In this document: positions 13,211 through 13,586 of the stretch, piece by piece
How the letters are laid out: every line of letters begins with the position of its first letter
Position numbering within the stretch: position 1 is the stretch's first letter
The notes under the pieces: model-generated
The model's input: only the letters and a program-made list of their open reading frames with translations
The model's database searches: none
Told to the model about the DNA's origin: nothing
Made by a program: the position numbers and the translations under genes
Source: Deltaproteobacteria bacterium
GTDB taxonomy: Bacteria; Desulfobacterota; Deferrisomatia; Deferrisomatales; Deferrisomataceae
Direction of reading: 5' to 3'
Assembly: GCA_013152215.1 (NCBI GenBank)
Contig: JAADGT010000068.1
Span: 2,835 to 16,420, forward strand
DNA: 13,586 bases

Positions 13211-13254
13211 CCGACTCCAGCCCCGGCTCCGCGGCCTCCGGCGGGCCCGGGGGG

Positions 13255-13586
13255 TCAGTCGCACAGGGTGAAGGGGTTGGCGAACTCCACGGTCTGCTCG
13301 CGGCCGGGGCCCACCGAGGCGAGCACCACCGGGCACCCCGTGGCCTCGGCCACGTGGTCCAGGAACGCCCGGGCATTGCGGGGCAGGTCCTCCGGGCTGC
13401 GGGCCTCGGCCAGGGGCTCGGTCCAGCCGGCCAGCTCCTCGTACACCGGCTCGCACCGCCCCAGGTCCTCGGCCCGGGCCGGCACGTGGTCCACCAGCTC
13501 TCCGTCCAGGCGGTAGGCCGTGCACACCCGGATCGGATCGATCCCCTCGAGCACGTCGAGCTTGGTCACGGCCAGGCCGGTGAGCC
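13255..13586 (-). CDS. purA: Adenylosuccinate synthetase, C-terminal part (truncated by window edge)
   Basis: The last 110 codons are present; the 5' part continues beyond 13586. The visible sequence matches the PurA C-terminal region: LTGLAVTKLDVLEGIDPIRV, CTAYRLDGELVDHVPA, LGRCEPVYEELAGW, ARSPEDLPRNARAFLDHV and ASVGPGREQTV with a terminal NPF. PurA makes adenylosuccinate from IMP, aspartate and GTP, the first committed step to AMP. The catalytic N-terminal loops lie outside the window. The stop is followed by 44 bp and then the tRNA promoter, in the same direction. I see no clear intrinsic terminator between them, so some read-through into the tRNAs is possible. Confidence 0.95.
   Translation of the reverse strand, partial: LTGLAVTKLDVLEGIDPIRVCTAYRLDGELVDHVPARAEDLGRCEPVYEELAGWTEPLAEARSPEDLPRNARAFLDHVAEATGCPVVLASVGPGREQTVEFANPFTLCD

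Overview
The window is very GC-rich with strongly G/C-ending codons. It looks like chromosomal DNA of a high-GC anaerobic or respiring proteobacterium. A Desulfobacterota (former Deltaproteobacteria) relative is my best guess, because a secreted pentaheme cytochrome sits among housekeeping and nucleotide-sugar genes and short intergenic repeats are frequent. This placement is an inference. There is no phage, transposase, CRISPR array or rRNA. Because of the base composition, almost every real gene carries long spurious antisense ORFs.

Left part (2-5488). The last codons of an unidentified + strand gene (2-67) meet a leftward block. In transcription order the block is: nitroreductase (5488-4982), a phosphohexomutase (4947-3508), a 168-bp gap with an 8-bp tandem repeat, a glyoxalase-II-like metallo-hydrolase (3339-2716), coaBC for coenzyme A (2712-1456), and UDP-glucose 6-dehydrogenase (1417-80). 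A good sigma70-type promoter (5609-5580) lies upstream of the nitroreductase.

Middle (5716-9738). Divergent from that promoter is a UDP-glucuronate 4-epimerase-like gene. With the mutase and Ugd it can supply UDP-glucuronate and UDP-galacturonate for surface polysaccharide; only the uridylyltransferase (GalU) step is missing here. It is followed by a structured repeat and then by a tight cluster: a DUF4863 cupin-like protein, an exported pentaheme c-type cytochrome, and a membrane-anchored M28 zinc peptidase.

Right part (9860-12513). A 64-aa YjfB-like putative motility protein has its own candidate FliA promoter and a strong hairpin after it. Next is a hotdog thioesterase, which overlaps tail-to-tail with a class-II-type histone-deacetylase-family hydrolase. 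That hydrolase is translationally coupled to an upstream O6-alkylguanine-DNA alkyltransferase with a TTG start. A small cupin is divergent from the alkyltransferase.

Right end (12514-13586). A 434-bp gene-free stretch holds a long inverted-repeat element, flanking 13-bp direct repeats and a bidirectional terminator. Beyond it lie tRNA-Glu(UUC) and tRNA-Lys(UUU), both leftward, with a near-consensus promoter ahead of tRNA-Lys, and the 3' part of purA.

The most novel signal is a repeat family with two members here, at 6697-6796 (minus orientation) and about 12580-12808 (plus orientation). Both share a palindrome with a compensatory base-pair change, the same inner borders and the same 26-nt spacing to an upstream box. 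One copy carries about 130 bp of extra structured sequence in its loop. I do not recognise it as a named RNA or mobile-element family.
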